DNA from: Utricularia gibba
Lineage: Eukaryota; Streptophyta; Magnoliopsida; Lamiales; Lentibulariaceae
Reading direction: 5' to 3'
Assembly (NCBI GenBank): GCA_002189035.1
Contig: NEEC01000019.1
Coordinates: 1,116,001 to 1,180,000, forward strand
DNA length: 64,000 nt
Under the pieces are notes generated by a model that worked only from the letters and a program-made list of their open reading frames with translations, did no database searches and was not told the origin of the DNA. A program made the translations under genes and the position numbers. Shown here one piece after another: positions 46,868 through 56,231 of this stretch (positions within the stretch are counted from its first letter, which is position 1; each line of letters begins with the position of its first letter).

Positions 46868-47530
46868 AACGGTTTGAAAAACATGATTTAATTAATTATA
46901 TAATTATTTTACAAAGCACACATGTATATATTTGAAATTATAAAACGAAACTATCAAACCCAATTTTGAAAGTTCTCAGAATTATATCTAATGAAAAAAA
47001 ATAAAATAATTCCTCCATATTTTAAAATTTCAATCATCTTCCAGATATTCAACTGAAGCTTAATTTGTCATGATTTTCGGCGATGGTCAACACAGAAAAA
47101 AAAAGGCAGTTGAATTTTAGAAAAAAACGTCTCGTAATTTTGACAAAAATAACTTATACTATGATTTGGTCCAATCATCGTGACACAATTCTGAGGGAAT
47201 ATTCCCCTAAATCCTAAATCCTTAATCTTTTGGTTTTACCGATAAACTTAGTTTATCAAGAAATATTTGCGTTTTAAAAACCGTGATTTTATCGAATTTG
47301 TATCGTGTTGAAACATAAATCATTTATTAAAGTGATTGGATTAAATTGAAATCATTAAAAATAGAAAAAAAAATGAATTATGATCCAATTACAATCTAAC
47401 TATAATTTAATACTTTTTAATAAGAAAAATATTTTTTTTCAAAAAAATGAATGGTTAAGTTGTTTGTATAACCGGTTAATGATTTTTTGAATATTGAAAA
47501 AACTGAAAAACACTGTTTAAAGTGGTCATC
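46868..47530. repeat. FAR 3'-flank repeat, copy 3 (no FAR gene attached)
   Basis: Homologous to 37080-37930, sharing the same landmarks, but no FAR exon lies in front of it. Confidence 0.85.
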
Positions 47531-47957
47531 TTATGAGTGTGTGGAAAAAATGTTTATGAAATATAAAAGTAAGACGGCTAATTTTGTAAATGCTCCCTTA
47601 TTTTCCATATGTGCCGCTGTTGTGCCGTGTCTGCCAAACTGTTTTGTCGTATGATTTTGCGTAGCGGATTTAGAAACTTTCTATATGTGGGCGCTACGCG
47701 GCGACTGTTCATCGTCTTCACCAACTCGCACCGAACCATGGCGTTGACAGCTATCCAGCTTGGAGTGACGTGGGATGGATAGGAATGCCGATTTTTCTCC
47801 CTGGGGCGAACATATCCGTACCAAGTCGTGATTGACATGAAAAAAAATTTATTTGAATTCGGCTCATGGTACAATTCGTCTGCACATTCAAGTGAAAAAA
47901 AAATGCAGTCAAGTGAAGAACAATCAAGAACATGGCGTTGCTTGACAGGGGCGTGGC
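47531..47957. other. 3' flank of the BAHD gene
   Basis: Downstream region of the minus-strand BAHD gene. Open frames here (such as 47578-48117 on the minus strand) overlap the gene in another frame and show no domain. Confidence 0.5.
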
Positions 47958-49262
47958 CTATTCCAGTGAATAGAACACGTTCTTGAACACTTTCATGTCC
48001 TCGCTGAAGAGAGAAGTATAAACTTCGATGCTCCCGTCGTCTGTGAACGGCGGCAGAAGGTACGTATCGCCCTCTAACGGAGAGAAGCACGGCGAGAACG
48101 CGTACGGGCCGCCGCATCCGAAGTCAAGATCATGAAACGGGAACCTTAGCCAACTTCCGGCATCGATGTCCGGGTACAGTATCATCTTTTCTGCTTCAAC
48201 CACCGTGTTGGGAATGAGATCCTCCGCCCCGGCACGGTAATGTGCGAAATCGATGAACGATTTGATGTAGTTATCGTCTATGGCGACGACGGCTTCATGC
48301 AGAAGGGTGGCTGCGTAATCTATAGGCTCATACAGTAGCTCATCAACTTTTGCCGAAGCATAAGCCCACAAGATCATGTTACCGAAATATGAGCCAGGAA
48401 CTTTAGGGTTTTTCATACGGGAGCGACAGTCGACGGGGATTCGGACCCGGGTTGTCTCCGACCCGTTCAGGCGGCGAGCTTTGGTCACCGAACGCCAAAG
48501 ATGAGCGTACAGGCTTTCAAAAGTGCTGAAATGCCGATCAGTGGAGCAGGTTTTGGCTTTGATCTTAGAGATGAAGTCGGCGGTGAGAAGAAACTTTTCA
48601 GATCGAATGTCATTGAGGCGATCAGCTTCCTCCGGGCTGTTTCTCATGTTTCTGGGCATGAACTCTACTCCCCTGTGATCAAACTCGAAAACGGGAGGAT
48701 CACGAGGGACAAAAATGGTACGGTCTCGGAATGGCAGAGGGGTGATTTCGAGATTTCGAGAAGCTTTCCCCCATGCAGCCAAAAAACAGCTCGATGAATT
48801 GGCATCACTGACTTTGTGGTGCGAGGTGAAAGCCAGCAGCATCGATCCGCAAGAGAATCTCGTGATTTGAACTTGAGCGATCTCTTTCACACCGTGAAGA
48901 GGAGGGTGGAGGCTCCGCACCGCCGGGTCGGAGGGCATGAATGAAGCGGTTTCGTCAAGATTCCGATCAGCGACAGCCTCCACGAACCTAACCCCTTCAT
49001 CGTTACACACTATCACCACCTCCCCATCCTCACCAATCCTCAGGCGGCCGGCCATTTCCCGGTACACGGCTAAGACCTTCCCCAGTCCGAGTTCGATTTC
49101 AGAGTTCGATGGGGTGGGAGGGCGGTAGGCGTAGAGAACAGCTACGTGCATGTTCCATGCCATCTTGTCAAAGACTGACATGGGACGAATCTCCACCGGA
49201 GCCGGCCGACATCCGCCGTAGAATGGCTTCACGAGCTTTGAGCTTTGGATTGTAACCTTCAT
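47958..49262 (-). CDS. BAHD N-hydroxycinnamoyl transferase (agmatine/putrescine/tryptamine type)
   Basis: Intronless gene for 434 residues. BAHD enzymes move an acyl group from acyl-CoA to an acceptor in the cytosol. The opening MKVTIQSSKLVKPFYGG and the block PMSVFDKMAWNMHVAVLYAY resemble the plant phenolamide group that couples hydroxycinnamoyl-CoA to agmatine, putrescine or tryptamine; that acceptor is inferred, not proven. The catalytic HxxxD is HKVSD at 149-153. The second BAHD motif, normally DFGWG, reads DFGCG at 380-384, with Trp changed to Cys. The motif is structural, so activity may persist. A TATA-like TTATAAAT lies about 45 bases upstream (49306-49313). A truncated relative lies 1.1 kb downstream. 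Confidence 0.87.
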   Translation of the reverse strand: MKVTIQSSKLVKPFYGGCRPAPVEIRPMSVFDKMAWNMHVAVLYAYRPPTPSNSEIELGLGKVLAVYREMAGRLRIGEDGEVVIVCNDEGVRFVEAVADRNLDETASFMPSDPAVRSLHPPLHGVKEIAQVQITRFSCGSMLLAFTSHHKVSDANSSSCFLAAWGKASRNLEITPLPFRDRTIFVPRDPPVFEFDHRGVEFMPRNMRNSPEEADRLNDIRSEKFLLTADFISKIKAKTCSTDRHFSTFESLYAHLWRSVTKARRLNGSETTRVRIPVDCRSRMKNPKVPGSYFGNMILWAYASAKVDELLYEPIDYAATLLHEAVVAIDDNYIKSFIDFAHYRAGAEDLIPNTVVEAEKMILYPDIDAGSWLRFPFHDLDFGCGGPYAFSPCFSPLEGDTYLLPPFTDDGSIEVYTSLFSEDMKVFKNVFYSLE

Positions 49263-49305
49263 GGCTGGCAGGGATGGATGAATCCATGGTCACTTGGTGA
49301 TCGGA

Positions 49306-49313
49306 ATTTATAA
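49306..49313 (-). promoter_or_regulatory. TATA box candidate for the BAHD gene
   Basis: The minus strand reads TTATAAAT about 45 bases before the start codon. Confidence 0.55.
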
Positions 49314-51285
49314 GCCTGATGCATGCGAATTGTTTCTTTTCCTAGTGTCGTTGAATGGTAAAGGTAGCCATCCACACGTGGTTGGTGTGATGTGGCGGGC
49401 GGAGCAGCTTCCTTGAAAGCTGTCTGAATCCACGGCTTCATCCATTGTATATTTGCCCCACGCCCGGTCAATAATTCTTATTTTAAATATTTTAAATCTC
49501 TTTGAGAATCATGTTCTTGTACGTTTTCGATTTGTTGCACATTTCATTGAAAATCACTCATAAATCTCACTTCCCTGTGTTGAAATTAAGGATACAATAG
49601 GTCGGACGAAAATATGTGAAACCTAAATACATATGAAATATAAATCACATTAAAAAAGATTAAATCTAATTGATTATTAATGATCTATAGTTTACTATAT
49701 ATTAATGTGTGATTGTGTGTTTTAATACCCTCCACATATCCTAGTTTCTTATCATGTGGTCATGATATTATTAAATTAGTCGTTATATATTATGTGATAA
49801 AAGTGGTCATACTATGAATTTAATAAATGAGAATATTCAATTTCACATTTATTTTTATTTTCTTTTAATTCTGGGTATTAATAGTAAATACTGAAAAAGT
49901 GTTCTCACTACACAATGGGAAAATGACTTACTGTAGGTGACCACTTTTGGAAATAGAAGAAGAATCGCCCCCATGGCTTCTAATTTAATTATTAGGTTGT
50001 ATTAGATAGGCGATTTACGATTTTGATAAAATGGTTTAAGATGAAAATGTATTTTATGATTTTAGGTTCATAATGTGTTTGATAGATACATTTAGATATG
50101 TTATATTTTATAAGGAAAATACATTTGAATTGAATTATGATTTTAAATGATTGGTTTTTTATATTTATCTAGAAATGAAGTAAAAAAGAAGGATAATTAT
50201 AATAAATATATCATATAATATAAAACCTAATTTAAAATAATCATTAAACCACGTACCAGGACCTTAGGGTTTAATATACTAGGTAACTATAACTATGAGT
50301 ATACATAACGCCGTTGATAATTAAGTTGTGAGACTTTGATGAATATTGATACGTTATGATGTTTTTCAATTTATTTAAATTTTTTAATTTTTAACTATTT
50401 TTTATTTCTTGCAATTTAGATATAAATCAATTCTGCATTAATAATTATCATTTTATTAAAATTTTAATTTTTTTAAAATAATTTTGGAGTTTTGTTTTCA
50501 AACATAGTTAGCCCCCAATAAAAAGGCTATTATTTTATTAAAAAAAAGTGGTGGATGGCCTGGGCTCCAAGATTCCGTCTAGATACATGGACGCGCTCCA
50601 TTCTTGAAAAGTTAATGCGCGACACTTCAAAATCAAAAGTTTGACACGGCGCTTGCTTTGAACAACGAGGAACGAGGTGGGTGTCATATGTGTGATTTTA
50701 TTTCATATTAAGGGCAAGGGTTTGATATTCCGTACAATTTACATGAATATCAATGTTATTTTTATACCATTTCTTGTTTAATACCAAATAGAATATCATA
50801 AATTTATATACCCAATTAACCTCAAAATCCCAAATATCGAATATCTTATGATAAATAATGCCGAGATATGAAATGTCACAACTCACATTGCAATTATATG
50901 ATATTATCTATTTTGTATATCTAAATCTTATGATTTTATATTTTTCTCTCTCTGAAAAAAGGTTTGGTATGAAAGTAGGAGAATTTATTTTCTTATCCGT
51001 AACAAATGTAAAATAATATTAGTAGTCCCGTCAACTTATATTATAATAAAAAATCAGTATCATATTGGGATTTTTGAAGAATGGGTTGCCAATAATGCAA
51101 TAATTATTGAACGATTAAGTATTTTGTTTTCGTTCAACTTTAAATATATACCACATATTTATCTAGTTAAAAATAATTAAATAAATTAGCATAATAAATG
51201 CCCCTAATATATCAGATTAAAAAATTGCTAAGTTTTTTGTTTATTAGGGTTCAATATTTGTGGTAGTCTAGAAAGCCCATTCCAC

Positions 51286-51291
51286 CACGTG
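51286..51291. promoter_or_regulatory. G-box 1 upstream of the H2B variant
   Basis: A perfect CACGTG within CCACGTGGCG, about 115 bases before the start codon. The same 10-mer recurs 41 bases on. G-boxes bind bZIP and bHLH factors. Confidence 0.6.
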
Positions 51292-51326
51292 GCGAGAAGT
51301 CCTCTAGCTAATTGACACGGTTCCTC

Positions 51327-51332
51327 CACGTG
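51327..51332. promoter_or_regulatory. G-box 2 upstream of the H2B variant
   Basis: The second copy of CCACGTGGCG, about 75 bases before the start codon. Confidence 0.6.
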
Positions 51333-51403
51333 GCGATGAATCTGAAATCTTCTTTAGCCACTAAAAGCCTGTGATCCAACGGAAAGGAAACAGCCTTAAA
51401 ATA

Positions 51404-52162
51404 ATGGCGCCAAAAAGGCGGCGGAGAAAGACGGTGGTTACGACGAGGAAAGTGGTGGAGGAAACCTTGAAGGTGGTGGTGGCGGATGCTCCGGAGGAAG
51501 AGGAGGAAGAAACTGGGGACACATATTCCACCGAAAAACACGAAAATATCAGAACAATTCCCGTTCAGGAAACACCCCCGCCGGAGCCGGAACAGCGACA
51601 CGAAACCCCGCCCGCCTCCAAACCGGATACCCGAGAATCAGTGACACCAGAGGAACAAGTGATTCAAGAAATCTCCCCTGTTTCGGCCCAGGAAACCACC
51701 ATGGAAATCGGAACACCGAAAGTAACCGCCTCTTCCGCACCTGAAACAATATCTGAACTCGCGGTGGAGGAGCCCCAAGGCGTCGCCGAAACTCATACAA
51801 AGACCATAGGTTTACCCCACAAGAGGAGGCACATGAAAAAGAGTGGCAGTAGAAAGGGGCGCGAATCCAAGGGTTTAGGGTACAAAAGGTATCTACTGAA
51901 GGTGATGAAGCAAGTGCATCCGGAAATGGGAATCTCCCAGATGGCGATGACCGTCATCAACAACATGATGTCCGACGTTTTCGAGCGGCTAGCGCAATCC
52001 GCGGCAGACGTACAGCGCCACGCCGGCATGCGAACGATGTCGTATCGAGAGGTCGAGGCGGCGGTGAAGCTCGTCCTCCCCGGCGATCTGGGCCGCCACG
52101 CCCTCTCGGAAGCAAGTAAAGCTATAAAGAATTACATAGCGTATGAGTCCGTACAGTCGTGA
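51404..52162 (+). CDS. H2B.8: H2B.8-like histone H2B variant with long disordered N-terminus
   Basis: Intronless gene for 252 residues, against about 150 for canonical plant H2B. Residues 1-157 are low-complexity. MAPKRRRRK comes first, then an acidic run of six Glu near 31, many Pro/Glu/Thr repeats such as PPPEPEQRHETPP, and a basic patch KRRHMKKSGSRKGRESKG before the fold. The histone fold starts at about 158, with YKRYLLKVMKQVHPEMGIS, INNMMSDVFERLAQ and YREVEAAVKLVLPGDL. The end reads SKAIKNYIAYESVQS, where the ubiquitinated Lys of canonical H2B (in KAVTKF) appears replaced by Asn. The length and the VVEETLKV motif near the start match Arabidopsis H2B.8 (about 243), which condenses sperm chromatin through its disordered tail. 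Pollen-specific use here is inference. The start is the ATG at 51404; upstream codons in the frame lack an ATG. Confidence 0.88.
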   Translation: MAPKRRRRKTVVTTRKVVEETLKVVVADAPEEEEEETGDTYSTEKHENIRTIPVQETPPPEPEQRHETPPASKPDTRESVTPEEQVIQEISPVSAQETTMEIGTPKVTASSAPETISELAVEEPQGVAETHTKTIGLPHKRRHMKKSGSRKGRESKGLGYKRYLLKVMKQVHPEMGISQMAMTVINNMMSDVFERLAQSAADVQRHAGMRTMSYREVEAAVKLVLPGDLGRHALSEASKAIKNYIAYESVQS

Positions 52163-52359
52163 TTAGGGTGATAAATCACGTAATTAGCAGCGTTGCTAAA
52201 CCATTTTGGTCTCCTTTGTATGTACATTATTAGTGCCCTAGCCCAGCCCCGATTTTGGGTGATGTCTTCCTTTACTCGGAAAATTATAAAATAGATTTAT
52301 TGCATTAAAAAAATATTGTAATGAATTTACATGACACACCACAGGAACGAAAGGAAGCA

Positions 52360-53504
52360 TCAATAGGTGTAAGAATGGCAGGGGATGAGGTTTGTGGATC
52401 TCGGTGGCGAAAACGGCGTCGTTATTGGTCCACAGAAGACCATAAGGTGGCGGCGGATCTTCATGACGCCGATCTTCCATCGGATGCTGGCCCAGATGTT
52501 CACGTACAAGTCCAGACTACCTGCCGCCCGACCGGCTCTGATATCCCGGGCCACGTTGCTGTAAAGCTGAATGTCTCTTGGCGCCAAGTACAGATCCACA
52601 TGGGTGACGTTCCTCCTCCGCTGGTAAAACGGACGAACGTCGTTCAAAGCCAACTTCTGATCCTCGTACACTGTCGTCGCCTGTTTAAAAAGAAGCCGAA
52701 ACGTCAGCTTCGTCCTCTACATTTGCTGAAATCTGATTCAATTCAATTAGAAAAAAAAGAGCCTCTCTGGATGGTGGACTGCACCTGTATTTCGTCATAG
52801 TAGACGGACATTCGATGGTTAGGGTTCGTGGCTTGGAGCCCCATACGAATGTCGGCAGAATTAAGGTGATCTTGGGTCAAGTTGAAGCTTGTGAAGGAGC
52901 CCGTTTCTATGGAGAACCTAAGCTTCTTCGGGTTTACGGCGAGCCAGGTGATGAGGGCGATGATTCCAAGTAACAGTATCAAGGAAAGTATGGCGCATAT
53001 GATGAATCTCCCCAGAGTCGGACTACAGCCCTGTTGGTACGGTTGAGTGGAGCGACGGTGATCCTCCTCTGGATCAGTCCGATGATGGTCATCCTGGTGT
53101 GGATGAGTCCGATGACGGCCATCTTGGTTTGGCTGAGTCCGACGATGGTCATGTTCACCTGGTTGAGCCGGATGATGGTCAAGCTGACTTGGCTGAGTCC
53201 GATCACGGCCATCTTGCTTTGGTTGAGTCCGACGATGGTCATGCTGACCTGCTTGAGCCGGATGATGGTCAAGCTGACTTGGCTGAGTCCGATCACGGCC
53301 ATCTTGGTTTGGTTGAGTCCGACGATGGTCATGCTGCCCTTGCTGAGCCGGATGATGGTCAAGCTGACTTGGCTGACTCCGGCGCCGGTCATGCTGGTTA
53401 GGAAGATTGGGACGATGGCCATGCTTCCGCGGTTGATGGTTTGTTTGCAGCGGGGCAAAGTCGCCTTGCGCGGTGGTTATAGGGAGCTGCTGTGTGTTCC
53501 CCAT
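52360..53504 (-). CDS. NHL/LEA_2 membrane protein with N-terminal 10-residue repeats
   Basis: Exons in transcript order: 53504-52785 and 52680-52360, 346 residues. The C-terminal half is a standard NHL protein: a membrane segment at about 167-190 (FIICAILSLILLLGIIALIT), the NPN...YY signature in ATNPNHRMSVYYDEI, and a LEA_2 domain ending WKIGVMKIRRH. The N-terminal roughly 150 residues are unusual: tandem 10-residue units of the types TQPSQLDHHP, AQAGQHDHRR and TQPKQDGRDR, arranged in higher-order 30-residue blocks, rich in His, Gln, Asp and Arg and without hydrophobics. In the type II topology of the family this segment would face the cytosol. An in-frame ATG at 53588 could add 28 residues; I prefer 53504 because the extension looks like UTR. 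The role is unknown. Confidence 0.82.
53030..53420 (-). repeat. 30-bp coding minisatellite (90-bp higher-order units)
   Basis: Plus-strand motifs such as TTGGCTGAGTCCGA, GATGGTCATGCTG and GAGCCGGATGATGGTCAAGC recur every 90 bases. Unit length is a multiple of three, so the protein frame stays open in every copy. This also opens spurious frames on the plus strand. Confidence 0.9.
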
Positions 53505-56231
53505 GGCAGACAAGGAGGCTCTTCGTTGTCCTGTGAAGGGGGAGGTTGGATGCTTTATAGAGCAGGAGAAATGGAAAATGAAGCACATCTGTGCTGTAAT
53601 GTCCCTTTCTGTTTATGTCAACAATGGAGGAAGCCAACATTTCTTGCCTGCGACTCAAGACACAGATGCCCTCTCGTGCAATGTTCTGCATCACAACCCT
53701 TTGTTCGTCCTCCTCCTTTTTCGAAATTCTAAGCCTCCATAAAATCACTTTTTCTGGTTGTCAGATGGAGAGATGAAGACAAAGAATTGCTTGGGGATAA
53801 AGTTAAAGGCATTCCCAAACCATCTCCAAAGTTGTTCTTCTTCCATTTCCATTGCTTTCGTACGTACATAATGTGATTGGGCCACATTTCCAAGAAGCCC
53901 ATGTAATTGGGTCTCGGGCCTTCTTCAAAAATTTTCACAACACCCTTCCCAGCTTACAATCACTCATTTGATATAACTTATCCAGAAGCGTTTTTTAAAA
54001 AGTGCTTTTAAAAAATAAAAATTGTAGGTTTTTCAAGATCTAAATTTTTAAATTATTTGAAGTAGAAATCGATTATACGTAATAATAAAGCTGCTTCTAA
54101 AACGTTTTTCTAGAAATATAAAATATTTCAAATAGCGTACATATTTTTATTTAGTATTGTTTAGAACCGACTCTCAAAAATTTAGAACATCAAGTTTTTC
54201 ACATTTTCAAAAATGAGAAACACTTCTAAATTTTTAATTTTTTTGAATGTACCCAACCTTAGTATTCTATGTTCTTATTATACGATATTTTCGTTTTAAA
54301 TACCTAATAATATGATTTTCTATTTTTCCATTTCAACAAAAAAACTTCTTATAAGATTATGATATTTTATTTTTCTAAGTATGTTATTTTTTCTATTTAT
54401 AATTAATTTGATTTATCATCACCACGACTTATATTCTACTCCATTTAGCCACTCGTTGTCCATGGTGAATATCATGTTCCACCATTAGCATAAACTTGAG
54501 TTTGGTTTTAATACTAGATATCATCATTAATATTTTTATTATATAATATTGTCTATTTTGGATGATCAATTCTAAGATTTATGTTCTCTAATTCTAGAAA
54601 AAAAGTTTTAGTAAAAAAATAGTAAGATTTGTATATATTAAACACATTTCGTTTTCGTCTATAACCAATGTAAAATATTATATTACTAACTTATATTGAT
54701 AACAACCTCTCACCAAAAAATAACTGATGATGTGGCTTATTTTGGATAATAATATTCTTAAATCGATCATCTTCATGTGTTTTTTTAGATCATTTTAATT
54801 GCAATTTTTACTTTGACATGTTTCATTAATTAATACCATGTTATTTAATAATTTTCAATAAATACCCCAATATTCTATAATAAGCTTGAATGCAATATGA
54901 AAAACCTTTTCTACTTCATAAACAAGATTATTGAAGTTAAAAAATTATTATATCATAAAAAGAAATTTATTGTGATATAATATTAAAAGTTTATGATAAA
55001 TTTTATAGTTTTATATACAAAATACAAAAATTCCTTTGATCCAGCATATTTTAAAAACTAAAAAAATGTTCAAATTTAGTACTTTAATAATGTAACGACC
55101 TGCGCACATCTAGCACGATATTGTCCGTTTTGGACACCCAATCCTCACGGTTTTACGTTTTCATCACATATCGTCCTGACTTCCCAGGGGGTCACCCATC
55201 CTCACATTACCCTTCGGCAATCACGCTTAACCCTAGTGTTCCTGTGAAGGATACTCCGTCGTGCTGAGAAAAAGCCTTGTGTTAAATTTGTAGGGTGTAA
55301 CCTCTTAATCTCATCCTCTCTCCCGTTGGTAATCGATGTGAGATTCGTCTAAGGTACTTTTCTCTTCAACCCTTCCGCGGGGCGGGTCCTTACAATAAGC
55401 TCACATTCGCTTAAGGTATGATGTATAATTTAGTGTAACTTTGGGGGTTTGTTGTAAATTACGCATTTTGCAACAAAAAGCAATAATCATTAAAAGACCC
55501 CAAGATGGAGGGAAGAAACTGATTGGAAGATGAATGTGAAGCCGAGGATGTATCATATGAAATTACAAGATAGCCCTCTCGTGGCTTTCCAAATTCCTTG
55601 TTTCCCTTTCTTTTTGCCCTTTGAAAAAATATCTGTTTTGATTCTCCCTCAGATTTCTTCTTCTGTTTTGATTCTCCGTTGTTGATCCATCAACGCAGGA
55701 GGCCGCCTTGTTCTGCCTTCACAACTTGAGGTACGCTAACCCTCGCGGCGGCGGTGGTGGTGTGGCTCTCAATTGTGGAGAGCGTCGCCGGGCGTTTGCA
55801 TTTAGGTCTAATTTTTACCCACGAACGGATACTTTTGACTACCGAACATCGTGTTTTGCGGTGGGATCTAGACTAATTGACTCTGGAATTGATTCTCCGG
55901 CGCCTTCGTCATTGGTGCATTCTTGGACCCTGAGTTGTCTCTGCAGTGGGGTTTTTGCCCGTCTGTTTTAGTTTTTAGAAATCAACCAACACAAGTATAA
56001 TTCTATTGTCGGAAGATTGGAATTAGCTTTTTTTTATACAAATTGACACAGTTAGTATAACTCTGATATACATTGGAGTCCTGTCCTGTATTCAGTTAAA
56101 TCTGTGGGATTTCTAAGTGTATGCGGCACTATATTTGTTCTAATTTGTAGGACATTGCCCTTTCTTACATCATGGATTTGATGGTTGTCTTCAGCTGATG
56201 TCGTAATTCAGTTTTCAGACGCTTGAACGGC
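53505..56231. other. Intergenic with a TRIM LTR; 5' UTR of the PHD gene
   Basis: 53505-53960 is the upstream region of the NHL gene. 54000-55080 is AT-rich with no feature I can support. 55091-55405 is a TRIM LTR, listed separately. From about 55690 the PHD gene's 5' UTR likely begins. A donor at 55730 (TTGAG/GTACGC) and an acceptor ending at 56218 (TTTTCAG) suggest a UTR intron. Confidence 0.55.
55091..55405 (-). mobile_element. Cassandra-like TRIM solo LTR with 5S rRNA-derived promoter
   Basis: Starts TGTAACGACC and ends near CA, about 315 bases. On the minus strand, 55231-55172 reads GGTTAAGCGTG... then GGATGGGTGACC followed by CCCTGGGAAGTC, which matches the internal control region of plant 5S rRNA. 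LTRs carrying a 5S-like segment are the mark of Cassandra terminal-repeat retrotransposons in miniature. Only one LTR is seen, so it is probably a solo LTR. The strand given is that of the 5S-like segment; the LTR itself may be written in the plus direction. I found no clear target-site duplication. Confidence 0.75.

Larger units (their letters stand above)
49263..51403. other. Intergenic between divergent BAHD and H2B genes
   Basis: About 2.1 kb, AT-rich, holding both promoters. The BAHD side has a TATA box, and the H2B side has two G-boxes close to the gene. I see no gene in between. Confidence 0.6.

Noticed and set aside
47578-48117. 179-residue minus-strand frame overlapping the BAHD 3' end
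   Set aside because: It overlaps the BAHD C-terminus in a different frame, is Arg/His-rich as expected for an off-frame shadow, and has no domain.
27245-49262. FAR plus BAHD as a metabolic gene cluster for one pathway
   Set aside because: Fatty alcohols and phenolamides have no established shared product that needs these enzyme types together (fatty alcohol hydroxycinnamates use an O-acyltransferase of another BAHD group). Proximity is better explained by local duplication.
53030-53420. CRISPR-like regular repeats
   Set aside because: The array is a coding minisatellite without unique spacers, in a eukaryotic gene.
53034-53732. Long plus-strand open frames (232 and 100 residues) through the repeat
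   Set aside because: They are antisense to the NHL gene. The repeat unit is a multiple of three, so several frames stay open by construction, and the minus frame carries the recognisable NHL domain.
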